Below, in pieces: positions 58,801 through 64,000 of a stretch of 64,000 nt of DNA. Made by a program: the position numbers and the translations under genes. Numbering within the stretch: the first letter of the stretch is position 1; every line of letters begins with the position of its first letter. Below the pieces are notes generated by a model. It was not told the origin of the DNA. It saw nothing but the letters and a program-made list of their open reading frames with translations, and did no database searches. This DNA is from Terriglobales bacterium (GTDB lineage: Bacteria > Acidobacteriota > Terriglobia > Bryobacterales > Bryobacteraceae). Location: NCBI GenBank assembly GCA_027485675.1, contig JAIXQP010000016.1, positions 24,608 through 88,607 on the forward strand, written 5' to 3'.

Positions 58801-60498
58801 GTGGCAGCAGAAGAAAAGTTTGGCCGCATCAAGCACCTCATGGACGTTGGCAAGGAAAAGGGATACCTGCTCTACGACGACGTCAATGAGGTTCTACCGG
58901 ACGACATGGCCACCGGGGCTAACCTGGAGGACATCCTTGCGGACCTGGAAGGCGCAGGGGTAGAGCTGCTGGATGAGCCCAAGATGGGCTTCGGCAAAAA
59001 GCTGGGCGACGAAGAGGATCTGATCGACGCCGAGCTTGCCGCGGCGGAGATTGTCGATAAGACCAACGACCCGGTGCGCATGTATTTGCGCGAAATGGGT
59101 TCGGTGCCGCTGCTGACGCGGGATGGCGAAATTGAACTGGCGCGGCGCATCGAACGGGGCCAAAGGATCATCGGCAAAACGCTTTCGCGATCGGCCCTGG
59201 TGATCCGCGAGTTGCAATACATCAAGGCCGATATTGAATCGAACACGTTGCCGCTGCGCGACGCCTTGACCTTAAACGACTTCAACGAAGACGAAGAGGA
59301 CCTGCAGAAACAGCAGGAGGAGCTCTTCAGCGCTCTGGCCAAGATTGAAGCCGAAGCGAGCGTGGCGCAGACGCTGCGGCAGAAGTTGAATGCGACGCCG
59401 CGGGCGAGCAAGCCGAAGCAGCATCGTACCTACCGGATGCAGTTTGCCCGGCAGTTGATTACGATCTCGCGGGAGATTCGGCAGATTCCGTTCAGTTCGC
59501 TGGTCATCCGGCGGCTGACGAACCGGGTACGGACTTCGCTCGAACAACTGCGGCCGATTGAGCAGGACATTGTCCGGACGCAGCGGCAGATTGAAGAGCA
59601 CGAAACGAGCTCGGGCGAGTCGGAGTTAGTCAAAGAGCTGCGCAAGGACCTGAAGGCGCTGACGGCCCGGGTGCAGTCGATCGTGGACGAGTGTGGCGCG
59701 AGCCCGACGGACTTGCGGCGGACCTTAAATCTGCTCGACCGGGGCGATGCGGAGGCCGACGTCGCCAAAAAGGCGCTGATTGAGGCCAACCTGCGCTTAG
59801 TCGTCTCAATTGCCAAGCGGTATACCAACCGCGGGTTGCAGTTCCTGGATCTGATTCAGGAAGGCAATATTGGCCTGATGAAGGCCGTCGATAAGTTTGA
59901 CTACCAGCGCGGATATAAGTTCTCGACTTATGCCACCTGGTGGGTACGGCAGGCGATTACGCGGGCGATTGCCGATCAGGCGCGGACGATTCGCATTCCG
60001 GTGCACATGATCGAGACGATCAATAAGCTCGTGCGGACGCAGCGGGTGATGCAGCAGGAGTTGGGCCGGGAGCCGAACACCGAGGAACTGGCCAAGCGCC
60101 TTGAGATGCCGGTGGGTAAGGTCCGGAAGGTCATGCGGATTGCGCAGGAGCCGATCTCGCTCGAGACGCCGGTGGGCGAAGAGGACGAGTCGCACCTGGG
60201 CGATTTCATCATCGACAAGCGCGTGGCTTCCCCGTCGGAGGCTGTGATCAACCTGAACCTGCGGGAGCAGACGGCCGAGGTGTTGAAGAGCCTGAGTCCG
60301 CGCGAAGAGAAGATCATCAAGATGCGCTTCGGGCTGCAGGACGGCAGCGAGCATACGCTCGAAGAAGTGGGGCAGTACTTTGCCGTGACGCGGGAGCGGA
60401 TCCGGCAGATTGAAGCCAAGGCGCTGCGGAAGCTGCGGCACCCGAGCCGGAGCCACCGGCTGAAAACGTTTCTTGAAGCGCGGCCGCCGGGCGAGTAG
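58801..60498 (+). CDS. rpoD: RNA polymerase primary sigma factor RpoD (GTG start proposed)
   Basis: [95 protein letters not shown]; a -10-like TAAACT at 58770-58775 argues against ATG 58777. Confidence 0.95.
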   Translation: MAAEEKFGRIKHLMDVGKEKGYLLYDDVNEVLPDDMATGANLEDILADLEGAGVELLDEPKMGFGKKLGDEEDLIDAELAAAEIVDKTNDPVRMYLREMGSVPLLTRDGEIELARRIERGQRIIGKTLSRSALVIRELQYIKADIESNTLPLRDALTLNDFNEDEEDLQKQQEELFSALAKIEAEASVAQTLRQKLNATPRASKPKQHRTYRMQFARQLITISREIRQIPFSSLVIRRLTNRVRTSLEQLRPIEQDIVRTQRQIEEHETSSGESELVKELRKDLKALTARVQSIVDECGASPTDLRRTLNLLDRGDAEADVAKKALIEANLRLVVSIAKRYTNRGLQFLDLIQEGNIGLMKAVDKFDYQRGYKFSTYATWWVRQAITRAIADQARTIRIPVHMIETINKLVRTQRVMQQELGREPNTEELAKRLEMPVGKVRKVMRIAQEPISLETPVGEEDESHLGDFIIDKRVASPSEAVINLNLREQTAEVLKSLSPREEKIIKMRFGLQDGSEHTLEEVGQYFAVTRERIRQIEAKALRKLRHPSRSHRLKTFLEARPPGE

Positions 60499-60501
60499 CG
60501 A

Positions 60502-61095
60502 TTAGCCGTAGAGTTCGAGGACGCGGTCGTGAATCGCCTCCGGTGTGAACTCTTCCCAGGCGCCGCCCTGGCGGATCTTTTCGCGCAGGGCGGTGGCGGA
60601 GATCTGGTCGTAGCTCTTAGCCATGCGCATGATGTGGATGTGCTCGGCGAGATGTTCGGGGGGGCGGAACTCGCCGTTGCGGGCGGCGACGAGGAGCTCG
60701 TACTCCTGTAACTGCTCTTCGATGGGTTCGATGCCGTCGTACTCCCAGGAGACGATGCGCTCGGCGGCGTCGCGGCCGCAGACGACGAAGATCTTCTCGA
60801 TCGACGGGAAGCGGCGGCGGCATTCGCGGACGATTTCGATGAACAGTCCGCCTTCGGAGATGACGGCGGCCATGCGGGGATCGTCGATGGCGGCTTCGAT
60901 GAGTTCGAGGCGGTCGCGGAGAGTGATCCGGTCGTAGGACTTGTGGGGGAACGAGCGTGGGAGGATGAACCAGACGTGGTCGGCGAAGTCGAGCGCGGCG
61001 CGGGCGAGTTCGAGGTGGGCGCGGGTGACGGGATGGAAGCTGCCGGGCAGAAGGGCCAGGCGGCGGATGTTTGTTGTAACTGGAATCGTTTGCAT
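60502..61095 (-). CDS. Nicotinate-nucleotide adenylyltransferase-like (NadD/cytidylyltransferase family)
   Basis: [57 protein letters not shown]; terminal [21 protein letters not shown] (ISxTxxR). Confidence 0.8.
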   Translation of the reverse strand: MQTIPVTTNIRRLALLPGSFHPVTRAHLELARAALDFADHVWFILPRSFPHKSYDRITLRDRLELIEAAIDDPRMAAVISEGGLFIEIVRECRRRFPSIEKIFVVCGRDAAERIVSWEYDGIEPIEEQLQEYELLVAARNGEFRPPEHLAEHIHIMRMAKSYDQISATALREKIRQGGAWEEFTPEAIHDRVLELYG

Positions 61096-61118
61096 GTCGT
61101 ACTCTGAGGTAGAGCGAT

Positions 61119-61871
61119 ATGTTTACCTGGATCTGCCCACAATGCGGCGGCGAAGTGCCGCCCTCGATGGATGCCTGCCCGCGGTGTGCTCCGCGACCGG
61201 CCCGATCGGCCCCGGCCGCTGCCCCGGCACCTGTACCGGTGTCCGCGCCAGCAACTCCGGCCCCGGTTGCACCGGCACCTGCCCCGGCGGCTCCGGCACC
61301 GGTTCCCCCGGCAGAGCCGGCTCCGGCACCTTCGCCACTACAATATCAGACGCCGCCTCCGGCCCAACAGGTTCCTTCATACAGCTACCCGTATGCGGAG
61401 CCAGCGCCGAAGGCAGGGATCAACCCAATCCTGGTGGTGATTGGCGTGGCGGCGGGGCTGTTGGGATTGGGCTATGTGGGGTTTCAGTACCTGCCCTCCT
61501 CGAAGCTCGAAGAGCAGGGCGAGGGTGCGCCGGCCGAGAAGGCGAAGATGGTGGACGCCACCGGCGCGGCGGTGCATCCGCTGGCCAAGCACGTCGAAGT
61601 GACCGGCTTCCGGATCCGGGAGGACAAGAATCAGCGGGTGACGGTGCAGATGGTGATCGTCAACCACAGTGGGGCGGACATTGCCGGCCTCGAAATGCAG
61701 GTAGGGCTGTACGCCAAGGGGGATCTGGTGGTGGAGTTCCCGGTAAACGTGAAGAGCCTGGGGCCGTATGAAGTGGCGCAGGGGACGGGCCAGGCGAAGA
61801 CCAAGATGCGGGCGTACGAATTCCCGGACTGGCAGTTCCTGACCCCGAAGGTGAGGATTACCGCGCCGTAA
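61119..61871 (+). CDS. Zinc-ribbon, Pro/Ala-linker, single-TM hypothetical protein
   Basis: [24 protein letters not shown]-rich linker; [27 protein letters not shown]. Confidence 0.7.
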   Translation: MFTWICPQCGGEVPPSMDACPRCAPRPARSAPAAAPAPVPVSAPATPAPVAPAPAPAAPAPVPPAEPAPAPSPLQYQTPPPAQQVPSYSYPYAEPAPKAGINPILVVIGVAAGLLGLGYVGFQYLPSSKLEEQGEGAPAEKAKMVDATGAAVHPLAKHVEVTGFRIREDKNQRVTVQMVIVNHSGADIAGLEMQVGLYAKGDLVVEFPVNVKSLGPYEVAQGTGQAKTKMRAYEFPDWQFLTPKVRITAP

Positions 61872-62397
61872 CGGCGGCGGCGAGGGCTGCCTGGGCCTCC
61901 GGCTCGGGCAGCACCCGGACGGTGGGGAGGGTGATTTTGGCCTGGCCGCCCCAGAGTTCGTTCAGGGTCTTCTGGCGGTAGGTGAAGATCATCTTGAGCT
62001 GGGCTTCGACCATCACCCAATGGGCCAGGGCGCCGAGGGGTCCGAGGGGGAGGATGTAGTCGACGGTGTCCTTGACGAGGGTGCCGGCGGGGGTTTGTTC
62101 GAAGGTATGGCGGTGGCGCCAGAGGAGGTAGGGGCCGCGCATCTGTTCGTCGACGAAGTCGTGCGGGGGGTTATAGGCGGTGATGAGGGTGCGCCACTTC
62201 ATTGGGACGATGAACCACTTGAAGCGGTAGTCGATTTCGGCGCCTTTGCGCATGACCACTTGCTGTTTGGAGGTGACCTCGAAGCTCAGCCACGGCGGGG
62301 TGATTTTCTTGAGGTTATAGGGGTTTTCGAAGATCTCGTAGACGGCCTCGTTAGGCTTGGGAACGAGCATTTCACAGGTCAGTTGGTAGGTGCGCAT
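61858..62397 (-). CDS. SRPBCC (START/Bet v1-like) family protein
   Basis: MRTYQLTCEMLVPKPNEAVYEIFENPYNLKKITPPWLSFEV...DTVDYILPLGPLGALAHWVMVEAQLKMIFTYRQKTLNELWG; start trimmed from 63324. Confidence 0.85.
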   Translation of the reverse strand: MRTYQLTCEMLVPKPNEAVYEIFENPYNLKKITPPWLSFEVTSKQQVVMRKGAEIDYRFKWFIVPMKWRTLITAYNPPHDFVDEQMRGPYLLWRHRHTFEQTPAGTLVKDTVDYILPLGPLGALAHWVMVEAQLKMIFTYRQKTLNELWGGQAKITLPTVRVLPEPEAQAALAAAVTAR

Positions 62398-63776
62398 GGC
62401 GGTAGGGGTTCGCCGAGACGCTGCAGATTTTGGCGGGCTTGGGCCTGGCACGGGTCCCGTTCGAGCGCCCGGCGGTAGTCGGCCTTGGCGGCATCGAGTT
62501 GTCCGAGCGCTTCGAGCGCCGCGCCGCGGTTGAGGATGGCTTTGGGATCCCCGGGCCGCTGGGCGAGGGCTTTTCCGAACTCGGCGAGGGCGCGCGGGGC
62601 GTCGCCTTGCTGCAGGTAGGCTCTCCCTCTTAGAGATGCGATCTGGGGGTCGCCCGGCGCTATTTGTTCGGCTTCGGCGAGGAGGGCGAGGGCTTCGGCT
62701 GGCGGGGCGAGACGGGCGAGTTGGAGGCGGGGGCGGAGCTTGGCAGGTGCGGCGGCAGCGGCTTCGCGCCAGAGGCCGGCTTCGTCGCGCCAGGCGAGGG
62801 CGCGGGCGGAGGAGAGGACAGTGAAGATGGCGAGGACGGGGAGGAGGGCGCGGCGCGGGAGGAGGTAGGCGGCGGCGAGGCAGAAGGCGGTCATGGGGAG
62901 GTAGAGGCGGCGCCAGGCGACGAGGTCGGCGGCGGGGAGGATGGAGGAACTGGGTAGCAGGAGGATGAGGCCGAAGGCGAACCAGCGGCCGGCGGGGTGG
63001 CCGCGCCAGAGGGCGACGCCGGTGAGGACGAGGAGGGCGACCCAGCCGAGGACGCTGGCTTCGAGGTTGGGGGTGGGGGCGGGTGGGTCGAGGGTGAGGC
63101 CGTGGGGGAGGATGAGGCGGAGGAGATAGCCCCAGAGGACGAGGCCTTGAGCGAGGAAGTATTGGCCGGGGGTGATGCCGGCGTCGAAGCCGGAGCCGGC
63201 GCCGGCGACGACTTTGGTGGCGTAGAGGACGCGGAGCCCGGCGGCGGCACTGAGGGCGAGCATGGCGGCGAGGGGGGGCCAGGCGGGGCGGAGGAGGATG
63301 AGGGCGAAGGGGAAGGCGACGCACTCTTCCTTGGCGAGGAGCGCGGGGAGGAACCAGGCGACGGCGGTCCAGTGTTTTTGGCGGGTCCAGGCGTCGAGGG
63401 CGGCGAGGCAGAAGAGGGTGGCGAGGAGGGAGCTGCGGGCGAAGAGGTACTGGACGGGTTCGGAGAGGAGGGGGTGGACGGCGAAGAGGAGAGCGGGGAC
63501 GGGGGCGATGTCGGGGGGGAGGAGGCGGCGGGCGATGCGGTCGAGGAGGGCGATTGAGAGGAGGTGGGCGGCGAGGTTGAGGAGGTGCCAGCCGCCGAGG
63601 GATTGGTTGAGCCAGAAGGTGAGGTAGGTGAGGGGTCGGGTTTGTTCGAGGCGGAGGAGTTGGGGGAGTTCGACGGGTTGGGCGAGGAGGGAGTAGTCGT
63701 CGAAGACGAAGATGCCGGGTAGGGAGAGGGCGTGGGCGAGGAGGGCGAGGGCGTAGGGGGACCAGCGGGGTAGCAA
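62379..63776 (-). CDS. TMTC-like membrane protein with C-terminal TPRs
   Basis: FDDYSLLAQP...TRPLTYLTFWLNQSLGGWHLLNLAAHLLSIALLDRIARRLL; HPLLSEPVQYLFARSSLLATLF; C-terminal TPRs. Confidence 0.8.
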   Translation of the reverse strand: MLPRWSPYALALLAHALSLPGIFVFDDYSLLAQPVELPQLLRLEQTRPLTYLTFWLNQSLGGWHLLNLAAHLLSIALLDRIARRLLPPDIAPVPALLFAVHPLLSEPVQYLFARSSLLATLFCLAALDAWTRQKHWTAVAWFLPALLAKEECVAFPFALILLRPAWPPLAAMLALSAAAGLRVLYATKVVAGAGSGFDAGITPGQYFLAQGLVLWGYLLRLILPHGLTLDPPAPTPNLEASVLGWVALLVLTGVALWRGHPAGRWFAFGLILLLPSSSILPAADLVAWRRLYLPMTAFCLAAAYLLPRRALLPVLAIFTVLSSARALAWRDEAGLWREAAAAAPAKLRPRLQLARLAPPAEALALLAEAEQIAPGDPQIASLRGRAYLQQGDAPRALAEFGKALAQRPGDPKAILNRGAALEALGQLDAAKADYRRALERDPCQAQARQNLQRLGEPLPPCAPTN

Positions 63777-64000
63777 CGCCTGCTAGGATAGCGTGCCGGG
63801 GGGTGGCTGGTGGGGGGAGGGTGGTTTGCGGCCAACTGGGGGCTGGTTGGCGGGTGGGCGCCGTGGCGGGTTGTTGCCGATTTGGTGGTTTGCGGTTTGT
63901 AGCTTTGGGGGAGCTCCTTGCGCCGTGGGTGTTTTGCGGTTCGAAGCCAATTTTGGGCCGGTCGCCGGATTTTCGTTTTTACGATTCGAAGCCATCGCGG

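Noticed and set aside
62398-63324. N-terminal 309-aa extension of the SRPBCC ORF
   Set aside because: Arg/Pro-rich out-of-frame reading of the TMTC-like gene; the conserved domain begins at MRTYQLT (62397).
63783-63995. 70-aa Pro/Asn-rich minus-strand ORF at the window end
   Set aside because: Low complexity, overlaps G-rich repeats and has no recognisable domain; probably non-coding.

Overview
High-GC, gene-dense bacterial chromosome window. It is most consistent with an acidobacterium of the Solibacter/Bryobacter type: a Solibacter-type TIGR03437-like C-terminal domain, planctomycete-type cytochrome/DUF1553/DUF1552/DUF1592 genes, a GWxTD protein and Flp pilins. The taxonomic call is inference. 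I find about 50 supportable protein genes and no rRNA, tRNA, CRISPR array or IS element. Most very long ORFs in the track that lie antisense to recognisable genes are GC-driven shadow ORFs. The most interesting observation is at 56039-56983 (minus strand). Two ORFs that look separate are one reading frame interrupted by a single TGA. That TGA sits exactly at the first cysteine of a redoxin active site (SADW-TGA-PYC, expected SADWCPYC). It is followed 13 nt later by a perfect 8-bp stem-loop with a GUG apical loop (56787-56805), in the position expected of a bacterial SECIS element. I interpret this as a secreted selenocysteine redoxin fused to a DsbD_N-like domain, coupled (TAAATG junction) to a radical SAM gene. 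Other observations: two reversals of strand composition within about 35 kb, a possible structured leader RNA upstream of a CpaE-like ATPase, twin Flp pilins with 45 identical residues but 14 synonymous differences, an N-terminally shortened ImuB, a probable unannotated 27-aa membrane microprotein, and many gene starts preceded by -10-like boxes at near-leaderless spacing. All identities come from reading translations by eye; no database search or folding program was run.
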